DNA from: Flagellimonas amoyensis
GTDB lineage: Bacteria; Bacteroidota; Bacteroidia; Flavobacteriales; Flavobacteriaceae
DNA length: 64,000 nucleotides
NCBI RefSeq assembly: GCF_003058265.1
Contig: NZ_QBUK01000004.1
Coordinates: 186,001 to 250,000 of the forward strand
Reading direction: 5' to 3'
Part shown: in pieces, positions 51,042 through 60,925 of the stretch
Layout of the letters: the number at the start of each line of letters is the position of its first letter
Position numbering within the stretch: position 1 is the stretch's first letter
Notes under the pieces: model-generated
Told to the model about the DNA's origin: nothing
The model's input: the letters and a program-made list of their open reading frames with translations, nothing else
The model's database searches: none
Program-made: the position numbers and the translations under genes

Positions 51042-51659
51042 CCCCCTTCTGGGCTGCATCAATTTGCCCAAATAGAAAAGGGCGACCATGACCAACACCA
51101 TCAAAGCACATACCACCGCAATGTTGAGCAAGGTGGGTGCCAGCCCCAATACTCCCACGTTCAGGAACGGATACGGGTAAAAACTGGAGAAATGCCCACG
51201 CACCATCACGAACAGCACATACCCTAAAGGGTATAGCAACCATCGGAAAAGCGGTTTCCACCCAACGGGCGTCCGCGCATGGAACATGACCCAGTAGATG
51301 TACACCAATACGGGGATGATGGTATGGAGCAGTTCGTCCACCACCATTTGCAATCCCGTGGGGTTCCAGAGTTTTCGCAGCACCACTTGGTATACCAGAC
51401 CCACCACAATGATGAAGGCCGTGAGGGCCATCGGGGTTGCCTTTCCATGGAGCAGGGCCAATCGTTTTTGGTCTGCCCCAAATATTTTGATGGTAAAGAA
51501 AAGGGCCACCAAAGCGTTTGTCAAAATGGTGAAATAGCTGAAAAAGCGCACCAGGCTCTCGGCAACGCTCACTTCACGGTTTTGGAGCATCAGGTAGAGT
51601 TGGGCCATCACGGCGAACCAGCCCAAACAGAGCCCCAAGATCTCAAAATTTCTTCGCAA
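51021..51659 (-). CDS. Pr6Pr family membrane protein
   Basis: This is a 212-residue protein with about six transmembrane helices. The N-terminus FEILGLCLGWFAVMAQLYLML followed by ESLVRFFSYFTILTNALVALFFTI is typical of Pr6Pr proteins, and LLHTIIPVLVYIYWVMF and the FLNVGVLGLAP segment follow. The start is a TTG at 51659, because the conserved N-terminal helix begins right there and the next ATG would cut it. The final residues (GTISNDQ) are encoded by AT-rich repeat sequence. The function of the family is unknown. Confidence 0.82.
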   Translation of the reverse strand: MRRNFEILGLCLGWFAVMAQLYLMLQNREVSVAESLVRFFSYFTILTNALVALFFTIKIFGADQKRLALLHGKATPMALTAFIIVVGLVYQVVLRKLWNPTGLQMVVDELLHTIIPVLVYIYWVMFHARTPVGWKPLFRWLLYPLGYVLFVMVRGHFSSFYPYPFLNVGVLGLAPTLLNIAVVCALMVLVMVALFYLGKLMQPRRGTISNDQ

Positions 51660-51807
51660 GGTCGGTTTTTGAACGTGAAGTTACAGATTTTTGGGGTTTT
51701 GTCAGGTAGCAAAAGCCTTTGGATAATTGATAGGCTTCAACTCATTTTGAGTTATAAATCTCAACAGAACGCTTTGGTTCACCAATATACTCCTTTTCAG
51801 GACCCCG

Positions 51808-52371
51808 TCAAAAACCCCTTAAATAAGTTATTACCGTTTGTCCAATAAATGGAGGTTTCAATACTTCAAAATCACCAATTGGAAATGCGATTTGATTTCC
51901 GTATTCTGATTTATCAGTATCATTTTTACATATATAAAGTCTACTTCTTATTGTTGAGATGTATGTTATAATCCTTACATGGCTCAATTTTTCATAATCA
52001 GATGAGTAACTATTCCCTACCAAGACCCTTTTTTCTTTTATCAAATTCCTTAGTTCTGCTAGATATCCATCATAATCAGGGATATTTTTTATTGGAAGAG
52101 AGATACTGTCCAAACAATACGTTTCCAATTGGCTACCATATGTGGATTCACTGTCCAAGTAAATTACAAATGGGTCATTTAGAAACTCATCTTCACCTGT
52201 ATTCTCATTTTTTACAAGCTCAGCAGCCCAATACTTTGTTTTAATTTCTTTAGGTTCTGAAAACGTATCAGTTTCGTAAGTAAAAATCATCCATTCCTTT
52301 TCAGCAGTTTCTTGAGACTGTACATTATTGGTGGTAACAAACAAAAGCAGAAAATATATGCTTCCCCTCAT
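51808..52371 (-). CDS. Secreted protein of unknown function
   Basis: The product is 187 residues from the ATG at 52371 (MRGSIYFLLLFVTTNNVQSQ, a signal peptide); an upstream in-frame TTG is not needed. The mature protein has strands such as EWMIFTYETDTFSEPKEI and YLAELRNLIKEKRVLVGNSYSSD, and a single cysteine pair. The gene is very AT-rich compared with the surrounding genes, and both flanks are intergenic. I recognise no domain. It is one of several AT-rich secreted orphans in the window. Confidence 0.65.
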   Translation of the reverse strand: MRGSIYFLLLFVTTNNVQSQETAEKEWMIFTYETDTFSEPKEIKTKYWAAELVKNENTGEDEFLNDPFVIYLDSESTYGSQLETYCLDSISLPIKNIPDYDGYLAELRNLIKEKRVLVGNSYSSDYEKLSHVRIITYISTIRSRLYICKNDTDKSEYGNQIAFPIGDFEVLKPPFIGQTVITYLRGF

Positions 52372-52538
52372 AGTCAATACATTTTAATGTTCTAAAAAGA
52401 AGGGGAGCTTTTGATTAACCATTACAATATAAGTCTTTTATTAGAAAGCTTCCAATGAATAAACAGAGATAAATATGCGACAAAAAAGATACTTCAGGTC
52501 AATCACCATAATACATGTATCCCAAATATTCTTTTAAC

Positions 52539-53492
52539 CTAGGATATCGTGAGACCCGATAAGTTTGGCAAAAACACTTCGGCCATCATACAACGGGCAC
52601 TCCCGCCCCCGCAAGTCTCGATGGTGTCCAACGGACAGTGGATGATACCGCAATGCTTTTCCATGGCAGCGATCTGATCCTTCCGCAAACTATTGTAGGC
52701 CGCGGAACTCATCACCAGGTAACGTTGGTCGTCCGCACCTATAACTTGGAGCATGTTGCCCGCAAAGTGGTACATCTGGTCCACGGTAATGTCAATGATT
52801 TCCTTCCCGTCCTTTTTGAGGTGGTCCACCACGTTCTTGCGTTCTTTTTTATCGTCAATGGTGGCCAAACAGATCACGGCAAACGTCTCCGCCATGGCCA
52901 TCATCACATTGGTGTGGTAAATGGGCAACCGCTGCCCGTCCACCGTCTGGTTGGCCGTAAAAATGACAGGGAAACAGTCAAAATCCTCACAGAACTCAAT
53001 AAAAAGCTCCTCGTGCGCGCGCTCGGAAAGGGCGCAATAGGCTTTTTGGTTCACCCGGTCCAGCAGGATGCTGCCCGTACCCTCCAAAAAAACACCTTCC
53101 TCTTCCGCAGCGGTATAATCCATCACGTGGTCGATCACAAATCCCTGTTCCTCCAACAAGGCCAAAATATCCTCCCGGCGTTCCTTCCGACGGTTTTCGG
53201 CGAACATAGGATAGAGACAGACGGTCCCATCCTCATGAAAGGACACCCAATTGTTCGGAAAGATGGAATCGGGGGTGTCCCGCTCCTTGGTGTCGTCCAC
53301 GGTGATCACGTTCACCCCATGGTCACGGAGCACCTGTACAAACTGGTCGAATTCCTGTTGGGCCTTGTGGTTGATCTCCGTGTTCCTCACATCCAGGTCT
53401 TCCTGGAAATAGTTGTTCACAGCGGTCTGTTCGTTCATCCTGAAATTCACGGGACGGACCATAAGAATGGTATCGGTAATCTGTTTTTTCAC
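52539..53492 (-). CDS. ctlX: Citrulline utilization hydrolase, CtlX family
   Basis: This is a 317-residue member of the amidinotransferase/arginine-deiminase fold. It opens with ITDTILMVRPVNFRMNEQTAVNNYFQ, and FPNNWVSFHEDG carries the substrate Asn/His. The end ETCGGGSARCMMAEVFLP carries the catalytic cysteine; this is the CtlX signature. The start codon is a GTG at 53492, since the family N-terminus begins there and no ATG precedes it. It hydrolyses a guanidino or ureido group, with citrulline use inferred for the family. It lies directly after the dimethylargininase-type gene, which suggests joint arginine/citrulline breakdown. Confidence 0.88.
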   Translation of the reverse strand: MKKQITDTILMVRPVNFRMNEQTAVNNYFQEDLDVRNTEINHKAQQEFDQFVQVLRDHGVNVITVDDTKERDTPDSIFPNNWVSFHEDGTVCLYPMFAENRRKERREDILALLEEQGFVIDHVMDYTAAEEEGVFLEGTGSILLDRVNQKAYCALSERAHEELFIEFCEDFDCFPVIFTANQTVDGQRLPIYHTNVMMAMAETFAVICLATIDDKKERKNVVDHLKKDGKEIIDITVDQMYHFAGNMLQVIGADDQRYLVMSSAAYNSLRKDQIAAMEKHCGIIHCPLDTIETCGGGSARCMMAEVFLPNLSGLTIS

Positions 53493-53527
53493 TCGTATGC
53501 TTTTTTAAATATGTGTAATGGTGGTGA

Positions 53528-53553
53528 TTCTTCGACGGCGCTCAGAATGACAT
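53528..53553. repeat. Dispersed repeat overlapping the 3' end of the dimethylargininase-type gene
   Basis: CTTCGACGGCGCTCAG (53530-53545) differs from the element at 48605-48620 by one base. The continuation AATGACAT supplies the last codons (Met-Ser-Phe) and the TGA stop of the gene at 53542. Confidence 0.6.
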
Positions 53554-54468
53554 TCGTTCCCTGATCAAGGGCATGGTGCTGCAACGCAAAAGTCCCTCTT
53601 GCTTGGCAATCTCGGCATAGGGAATCTCCTCCACGGTCAGCCCCTGATCGCGGAGCCAGTGGTTCAAGCGGGTAAAGTTTTTCTCGGAGACCACCACCTC
53701 GGGTGAAATGGAGAACACGTTGCTGAACATCTGGTACATTTCGTCCTTATTGATTTCGAAAATGTTTTCCGGCCCAAAAAAATCCACCAAATACTGGTAT
53801 TCCTCTTTCACTAAAAACCCATTCTTGTGCAAAATGGCCTTGTCCTTGCCCACGGGCTGAAAACAACAATCCAGATGTAGGGCATTTTCCCTAGGGTCGG
53901 TATTGGATTTTCGCAACTCGAAGGATTTCACCGTTTTGTGGGGAAATAGCTCCCGGATATATTCCACGGCTTCTTTATTGGTACGGGCGGTGATATAGCC
54001 TGCATAGTCCGGCCCGGTATAGGTTCCGATGAAAATATGATTGTTCCAAGGCATCACGTCCCCACCTTCGATGTGTACTTCCGCCGGAGGCCTGATGATG
54101 TTTTCCGAGGCGATCATGTCCAACACTTCGTGGATGGCCTCAAATTCCTGCTCCCGATCCGGCAGTATATTGGCATGAAAAAGCTTATCCTCTATCACAA
54201 AAGCTATGTCGCGGGCAAAAATCTGGTTACAATCTTCCAAAACTTCTGGCCGATAGACCTCCACTCCATATTTTTGGAACACTTGGACAAAGGCATCCAT
54301 TTCACGTACCATATCCTCCTCTTTGGGATATGTGCCTGCCAAGATATGTTCCAACGATTTGGGGTCATAGGCTTCCTCTGGTTTCGGGGTGGGACCACAG
54401 CTTTTGGCCGTTCCCAACAGCACCGCCCTTAGTGGAGCCGTCTCATTTTCTATGTGCAATCGTATCAT
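53542..54468 (-). CDS. Dimethylarginine dimethylaminohydrolase / arginine deiminase family protein
   Basis: This is a 308-residue enzyme of the pentein fold. The N-terminal LRAVLLGTAKSCGPTP, the metal-free acidic site HIEGGDVMPWNNHIFIG, ALHLDCCFQPVGKDKAILH with the catalytic histidine, and the nucleophilic cysteine in EGLLRCSTMPLIRE match the dimethylargininase/arginine deiminase group. It probably hydrolyses arginine or methylarginine to citrulline. The last three codons and the stop come from a dispersed repeat. It is upstream of ctlX, 49 bases away, in the same direction. Confidence 0.87.
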   Translation of the reverse strand: MIRLHIENETAPLRAVLLGTAKSCGPTPKPEEAYDPKSLEHILAGTYPKEEDMVREMDAFVQVFQKYGVEVYRPEVLEDCNQIFARDIAFVIEDKLFHANILPDREQEFEAIHEVLDMIASENIIRPPAEVHIEGGDVMPWNNHIFIGTYTGPDYAGYITARTNKEAVEYIRELFPHKTVKSFELRKSNTDPRENALHLDCCFQPVGKDKAILHKNGFLVKEEYQYLVDFFGPENIFEINKDEMYQMFSNVFSISPEVVVSEKNFTRLNHWLRDQGLTVEEIPYAEIAKQEGLLRCSTMPLIRERMSF

Positions 54469-54543
54469 TTTGGTGGACCGTATTGACCGTTGAACGAATA
54501 CCTTAAAATTTCTAGGGCAAATCTAGTGTTTTACTATTTATTT

Positions 54544-54556
54544 CCCTCTTACGAAA
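54544..54556. repeat. Fragment of the DUF559-associated hairpin repeat
   Basis: The 13 bases CCCTCTTACGAAA are identical to 45251-45263. Here the right stem arm is degenerate (AAAAAGG) and no DUF559 gene follows. The rest of the spacer 54469-54732 is AT-rich, and a TACATTTG -7 element at 54705-54712 may serve the next gene. Confidence 0.45.
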
Positions 54557-54732
54557 AAGGAAAAAACATAATAATCCCAATGGTTTACCCCATGCTTAAA
54601 AAGGAAAATCAAATTAAGCTAACACAATGTATATCAATTAGTTAATTTTTAATTTTTTGATACACTTTTCTTAAGATAAATGACCCGATACCATTTTTAA
54701 TAATTACATTTGCTTCAAGATTTTTCCTACAA

Positions 54733-55182
54733 ATGAAGAAAATACTATTATTGGCCTCACTCCTCACAGGTGCCTTTGCCGTGCTTGGGGGTATTGATGC
54801 GATTCATGGTGAACGAGGGGTTAATGACACTACTGTCTCCAATGACAGTACGCCAACTAACTATGCTGCAAAGTATAAGGATTGTATAGGTCAGGGAGAT
54901 TTCCCTGAAAGCTATGTTCCCGATGCCGGTACTGACAATGATTGGGACATGAAAAAGGTGGACAATTCCTTGGCGAAGTACAAAATTTCCATGGAAACAG
55001 TGACCAAAAACCTGAACTACATCGATGCGCATAATTTCATCCATCAAGAGTTCCTGCGTTCCAAGGATTATCTCCAAAACAGGGAACTTTCGGAGATACA
55101 GAAACACTACCATGAGGAGGTCATGCGGATATGCTATGATACCGACAAGGCACTGAACTTAGGTTCCGCCAGTAGGCTATAA
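54733..55182 (+). CDS. Small secreted protein of unknown function
   Basis: This is 149 residues with a signal peptide (MKKILLLASLLTGAFA). The mature part is polar and helical, with a SYVPDAGTDNDWDMKKVDN region and a C-terminal helical stretch containing HNFIHQEFLRSKDYLQ and HYHEEVMRICYDTDK, two single cysteines about 90 residues apart. I recognise no family. A perfect -7 element TACATTTG lies 20 bases before the ATG, and a bidirectional terminator shared with gltA follows. Confidence 0.65.
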   Translation: MKKILLLASLLTGAFAVLGGIDAIHGERGVNDTTVSNDSTPTNYAAKYKDCIGQGDFPESYVPDAGTDNDWDMKKVDNSLAKYKISMETVTKNLNYIDAHNFIHQEFLRSKDYLQNRELSEIQKHYHEEVMRICYDTDKALNLGSASRL

Positions 55183-55189
55183 CATGCAA

Positions 55190-55211
55190 AAAGGGCGATA
55201 AATCGCCCTTT
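55190..55211. terminator. Bidirectional terminator between the small secreted protein gene and gltA
   Basis: AAAGGGCGA pairs with TCGCCCTTT around loop TAAA. A and T runs flank the stem, so it works in both directions for the convergent genes ending at 55182 and 55235. Confidence 0.8.
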
Positions 55212-55234
55212 CTATATAGTGGTTGTCCCAAATC

Positions 55235-56518
55235 TTACCTTTTTTCCAACGGCACAAAAGACCTTAGGTTTTCGCCGATATATACTTGGCGGGGTCTTCC
55301 AATGGGCTCTTTTCGCAATCGCATCTCTCTCCATTGCGCAATCCAACCGGGCAATCTTCCCAGTGCGAACATCACGGTGAACATTTCTGTAGGGATGCCG
55401 AGGGCTCGGTAAATGATCCCTGAATAAAAATCGACATTGGGGTACAGTTTTCTGTCCACGAAATAAGGGTCTTCCAGAGCTTCTTTCTCCAGTCCCTTCG
55501 CAATGTCAAGAATGGGATCTTGGATGCCCAGATTACCCAGGACATCGTCTGCCGCTTTCTTGATGATCTTGGCCCTTGGGTCAAAATTCTTATAGACTCG
55601 GTGCCCGAAGCCCATCAATCGGAACGGGTCGTCCTTGTCCTTGGCCTTCGCCATATATTTTTTGGTATCGCCACCATCAGCTTCGATAGCTTCCAACATT
55701 TCCAGAACGGCTTGGTTGGCCCCTCCATGTAGTGGCCCCCAAAGGGCGGAAATACCGGCGGACAACGAAGCGAACAGACCTGCATGTGAAGATCCCACGA
55801 TACGCACGGTGGATGTGGAGCAGTTCTGCTCGTGGTCTGCGTGCAATATCAGCAACTTGTCCAATGCATCTATGGCAATCGGGTCTTTCTTGTAATCTTG
55901 GTTGGGTCTTTTGAACATCATTTTGTGGATGTTCTCCACATATCCCAATGAATCGTCTCCATAATCCAGTGGAAGCCCTTTCTTTTTGCGAAGGGTCCAC
56001 GCCACCAAAACCGGGAACTTGGCCAGAATGCGCACAATGGAATTGTACATGGCCGTTTCCGAAGATACATCTACGGACGTAGGGTTAAAGGCGACCAAGG
56101 CACTGGTCAGGGAGGAAAGCACACCCATGGGATGGGCAGATTTTGGAAACCCGTCCAATATCTTCTTCATCTCCTCATCCACTTGGGATTCCTCTTTAAT
56201 GTCGTTATGGAATTTTGCCAGCTGCGCCTTGTTGGGCAGCTCTCCAAAAATCAGCAGGTAAGCTACTTCCAAAAAGTCGGCTTTCTCGGCCAATTCTTCA
56301 ATGGAGTAACCTCGGTACCTCAAAATCCCCTTTTCGCCATCGAGGAAGGTAACAGCACTTTCACAGGATCCCGTGTTCTTGTAACCCGGGTCTATGGTCA
56401 CCATTCCCGTTTCGGCCCTCAACGCCTTTATATCTATAGCCAATTCATCTTCAGTACCTTTGATTACAGGGAATTCATACCGTTTACCCCCATATTCGAG
56501 TATAGCTTTATCCGACAT
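55235..56518 (-). CDS. gltA: Citrate synthase
   Basis: This is a 427-residue TCA-cycle enzyme condensing acetyl-CoA with oxaloacetate. It is the long type II bacterial form with the N-terminal beta-rich segment (GYKNTGSCESAVTFLDGEKGILRYRGY). Catalytic segments include ADHEQNCSTSTVRIVGSSHAGLFASLSAGISALWGPLHGGANQAV with the catalytic His, and GFGHRVYKNFDPRA with the second His; the catalytic Asp follows further on. It is monocistronic, and ends at a bidirectional terminator. Confidence 0.97.
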   Translation of the reverse strand: MSDKAILEYGGKRYEFPVIKGTEDELAIDIKALRAETGMVTIDPGYKNTGSCESAVTFLDGEKGILRYRGYSIEELAEKADFLEVAYLLIFGELPNKAQLAKFHNDIKEESQVDEEMKKILDGFPKSAHPMGVLSSLTSALVAFNPTSVDVSSETAMYNSIVRILAKFPVLVAWTLRKKKGLPLDYGDDSLGYVENIHKMMFKRPNQDYKKDPIAIDALDKLLILHADHEQNCSTSTVRIVGSSHAGLFASLSAGISALWGPLHGGANQAVLEMLEAIEADGGDTKKYMAKAKDKDDPFRLMGFGHRVYKNFDPRAKIIKKAADDVLGNLGIQDPILDIAKGLEKEALEDPYFVDRKLYPNVDFYSGIIYRALGIPTEMFTVMFALGRLPGWIAQWREMRLRKEPIGRPRQVYIGENLRSFVPLEKR

Positions 56519-56640
56519 TTATACAATTAAATAGATTAGTAAAAATAGAATGCGGAATTTACGAAAAAGCGGAACCATTAACAATTTACTGTTGTGATTT
56601 GTGCTGTTATTAACAATAAAATATCAATGGCAAGAAATCC

Positions 56641-58179
56641 TCAATTTGTTTTGTAAAGTTGCGTGTAATATTCGTCCACGGACTTTTGCCAAGTGAAGCG
56701 CATTTTTTTGGCGGAAGCTTGGATCTTTTTCCATTTGGGCTTGTCGTTTTGGAACACATCCAGTGCCTCGTCCAAGGCTTCCAACATGTTCTTGATCTTC
56801 TCATCGTAACTGTCGCCATCGAAACTGAAACCCGTCACCATATGCTCCACGGTGTCCTTCAACCCGCCGGTGTGATGGACAAGGCATGGGTTCCCATTGC
56901 GCATGGCCAACATCTGGCTGATGCCGCACGGCTCAAAAAGGCTTGGCATAAAATAAAGGTCGGATTCGAGATACATGGAATCGATCAATTTCTCCGATTG
57001 ACCGTTGGTAAAGATGAGATTCTTGTGCTCGTAGCTCAGTTTTCTAAAAAGTTCTTCGTACTCGGGCGCCCCGGTTCCGAGGAGTATAAAAATCCCGTCC
57101 ACTTTTTCCAAACGTTTCAAGATTTCCACAAAGGCTTCCGGGGAACGCATAAAAAAGTAGAATTTCTGTTCCGTCAAACGGGCCACGCTGGACGCAATGA
57201 ACTTGGGCCTATTCTCCACGTACTCCATGATCTTTTCCCCCGTATGGGCCAGAAAATCGGCCTTGTACTTCTTGGATTCTTCCTGCAGCCATCGAAACAG
57301 TGCCTTGACGGTATTGCGGTAGATGTTTCCCTTTTTCTCCTTGTTGATGTTCTTGTAATTGCAGCCGTTCAAAATGCCAAAAAGTCTTCCTTCGGCATCG
57401 GCTTTTTGCAGGTCCCGTTCCAGACCTTCCCCCCCTATGAACTCGGGTGGGGAACTGGGCAAAAGCACATCTTCTTTGTAGGACGGGGAAACGGTGTGCA
57501 CTGCATCCGCGAAGCGGATGCCCACGGCCATGAGGTTGATGCAGTCCCGGTACCTGGGATCCATCAAAGCCCTTTGGTCAATGGCTATGTCGGGAAACCA
57601 GTTCCTCACGGACGAATAGTTGTTTTCGAACGGTCGGATACCCTGTATGGCCAAATTGTGGATGCTGTACACGAACCGGATATCCTTCAAGTTGGTGTAT
57701 TCGGGATGGAATTTTCGCAAGAACAGCAATAGACTGGAGTGCCAATCGTGCAAATGGACCACATCCAAACCCCCGAAAGCCCCCTTTTTGATGGCCTCGG
57801 CCACTGCCGTGCAAAAGATGAAATATTTTATGGCATCGGTATAGAAGGGTTCCTCCGGATCGTTGTGATAAATATGCGCAATGTCCCCGGCTTCGATTTC
57901 CGGGTGGTGCAGCACATAGTGGAAGATGTTCGGGAATTCCCTCTTCGGTTTTACTTCGTAGAGTTCCGCGGTATAGCCCAGTCCCCTTAGTGAGAAATTG
58001 AGCGTGGTCTTGGGCACTCCCCCATGATGGAGCCTTGAATAGGACGGCACAATGACATGCACTCTGTCCCCACGTTCTGAAATCTGTCTTGGAACATCCC
58101 TGACCACATCGCCCATGCCTCCTGCTTTGCAGTTTTCCAAGGCATCGTTTTCGGCCGCTACGAAAAGAAAATTCTTCAT
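56641..58179 (-). CDS. Glycogen/starch synthase family glycosyltransferase (GT5)
   Basis: This is a 512-residue protein with two Rossmann domains. The N-terminal ADP-glucose site is in FLFVAAENDALENCKAGGMGDVVRDVP (KxGGxGDV), and HLHDWHSSLLLFLRKF follows. The C-terminal signature is EPCGISQMLAMRNGNPCLVHHTGGLKDTVE, as in glycogen synthases with the catalytic Glu. The first motif has Met where most have Leu (GGMGDV), within family variation. No branching, phosphorylase or glgC gene is nearby, so its partner genes lie elsewhere. It is downstream of eno in the same direction with a terminator in between. Confidence 0.88.
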   Translation of the reverse strand: MKNFLFVAAENDALENCKAGGMGDVVRDVPRQISERGDRVHVIVPSYSRLHHGGVPKTTLNFSLRGLGYTAELYEVKPKREFPNIFHYVLHHPEIEAGDIAHIYHNDPEEPFYTDAIKYFIFCTAVAEAIKKGAFGGLDVVHLHDWHSSLLLFLRKFHPEYTNLKDIRFVYSIHNLAIQGIRPFENNYSSVRNWFPDIAIDQRALMDPRYRDCINLMAVGIRFADAVHTVSPSYKEDVLLPSSPPEFIGGEGLERDLQKADAEGRLFGILNGCNYKNINKEKKGNIYRNTVKALFRWLQEESKKYKADFLAHTGEKIMEYVENRPKFIASSVARLTEQKFYFFMRSPEAFVEILKRLEKVDGIFILLGTGAPEYEELFRKLSYEHKNLIFTNGQSEKLIDSMYLESDLYFMPSLFEPCGISQMLAMRNGNPCLVHHTGGLKDTVEHMVTGFSFDGDSYDEKIKNMLEALDEALDVFQNDKPKWKKIQASAKKMRFTWQKSVDEYYTQLYKTN

Positions 58180-58250
58180 GAGGGAAAATTTAGATAGTAT
58201 GTTTAGTTGAATATCAATTTAACCAAAGTTTGTTACTGTAACAAAAAAAA

Positions 58251-58274
58251 GCCCCTCCAAATTTGGAAGGGCTT
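58251..58274 (-). terminator. Rho-independent terminator after eno
   Basis: AGCCCCTCC pairs with GGAAGGGCT (one mismatch) around AAATTT. On the minus strand the stem is followed by eight T residues. It lies 24 bases past the eno stop. Confidence 0.85.
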
Positions 58275-58297
58275 TTATATTTAAAAAATCAATCTTT

Positions 58298-59614
<1,317 letters not shown>

Positions 59615-59708
59615 TTAATTGGGCTAAGATACAAAAGGAGCGGCTTTTTGATACTATGTAGCCCGCGATAAAACCCTCTTGATAACCTAAAAATAAAATT
59701 ATAACGAT

Positions 59709-60821
59709 TTAGTTTTTCCCTGTTTTGATCATATCAAAGAACTGATCGAACAAGTAGTCGGCATCGTGTGGTCCAGGGCTTGCCTCAGGGTGGTATTGCA
59801 CCGAGAAAACGTCCTTGTCCTTCATCCGGATTCCAGCCACGGTCTGATCGTTCAGGTGCACGTGGGTGATCTCCAGCTGTGGGTGTGCCTCGGTCTCTTC
59901 CCTGTTCACGGCAAAGCCGTGGTTCTGGGAAGTGATCTCTCCCTTGCCTGTCACCAAGTTCAATATAGGGTGGTTGATCCCCCTGTGCCCATTGTGCATC
60001 TTGTAGGTGGACACCCCATTGGCCAAGGCCAGTACTTGATGTCCCAAACAGATACCGAACAAAGGCTTATCGGATTTTATCATTTCCTTGGCGGCTGCAA
60101 TGGCATCCGTCAATGGTTCTGGGTCACCGGGTCCATTGGATATGAAATAGCCATCGGGGTTCCACGATTTCATTTCCTCAAAAGAAGTGTTGTAAGGGAA
60201 CACCTTGATATAGGCTCCTCTTTTGGCCAAGTTTCTCAAGATGTTCTTTTTGATCCCGATGTCCAAAGCAGAGATACGATATGTTGAATTTTCGTCCCCG
60301 TAATAATAGGGCTCTTTGGTGGAAACCATGGAAGAAAGCTCCAATCCTTCCATACTGGGCACTTGCTTGAGCTCTTCTTTTAAGGCATCGATCTCATCGA
60401 CCCTTGTGGAAATGAGGGCATTCATGGCCCCATTGTCCCGGATATAGCTTACCAGGGCACGCGTGTCCACATCGGAAATGGCAAAGAGGTTGTTCTTGTC
60501 CAAAAATTCCAAAAGGCTGGAATCTGCACTTGGCCTGGAATACTCGTAGCTGAAATTTTTACAGATAAGCCCTGCGATCTTGACGGTTTCGGATTCCACT
60601 TCATCTTCATGGGTGCCATAGTTGCCAATGTGGGCATTGGTGGTCACCATTAACTGTCCGAAATAGGAAGGGTCGGTAAAAATTTCCTGGTACCCGGTCA
60701 TCCCTGTGTTGAAACAGACTTCCCCAACGGCGGTACCTTCCTTTCCCCCAACGGATTTACCATAGAAAATGGTTCCATCGGCCAACAAAATCAATGCGCT
60801 TTTCTTTGTGTGATACTTCAT
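59709..60821 (-). CDS. carA: Carbamoyl-phosphate synthase small subunit
   Basis: This is 370 residues. The N-terminal CPSase domain (LADGTIFYGKSVGGKEGTAVGEVCFNTGMTGYQEIFTDPSY) is followed by a class I glutamine amidotransferase domain from about 185, with nucleophile Cys in PLFGICLGHQVLALANG and the His-Glu pair in FSVQYHPEASPGPHD. It releases ammonia from glutamine for the large subunit, encoded elsewhere. It feeds arginine and pyrimidine synthesis. It follows a small secreted orphan gene across a terminator. Confidence 0.97.
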   Translation of the reverse strand: MKYHTKKSALILLADGTIFYGKSVGGKEGTAVGEVCFNTGMTGYQEIFTDPSYFGQLMVTTNAHIGNYGTHEDEVESETVKIAGLICKNFSYEYSRPSADSSLLEFLDKNNLFAISDVDTRALVSYIRDNGAMNALISTRVDEIDALKEELKQVPSMEGLELSSMVSTKEPYYYGDENSTYRISALDIGIKKNILRNLAKRGAYIKVFPYNTSFEEMKSWNPDGYFISNGPGDPEPLTDAIAAAKEMIKSDKPLFGICLGHQVLALANGVSTYKMHNGHRGINHPILNLVTGKGEITSQNHGFAVNREETEAHPQLEITHVHLNDQTVAGIRMKDKDVFSVQYHPEASPGPHDADYLFDQFFDMIKTGKN

Positions 60822-60857
60822 GCTGTGTTCTAATTTCTATTATGACAAAAAAACATA

Positions 60858-60890
60858 AAAAAAAGATAGGCTAGGTGCCTATCTTTTTTT
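60858..60890 (-). terminator. Rho-independent terminator after the orphan gene upstream of carA
   Basis: AAAAAAAGATAGGC pairs with GCCTATCTTTTTTT around TAGGT, giving a 14-base stem with A and T tracts on the two sides. It separates the gene at 60926 from carA. Confidence 0.85.
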
Positions 60891-60925
60891 CAATTGTATA
60901 AATACTTTAATGTAAACTTCATAGA

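Noticed and set aside
53542-54468. Possibility that the dimethylargininase-type gene is truncated by the repeat
   Set aside because: All catalytic segments, including the final Cys region, are present and the length is normal; only the last three residues come from the repeat.
56659-57732. Open frame of 357 codons antisense to the glycogen-synthase-family gene
   Set aside because: The minus-strand gene has clear GT5 motifs throughout; the plus frame has none.
59647-59657. TTGATACTATG resembling the AraC operator, upstream of eno
   Set aside because: Only about ten bases match, the ATATT half is missing, and no -7 element lies at 52-53 bases; the gene is a housekeeping enzyme. It does show that partial matches arise by chance.
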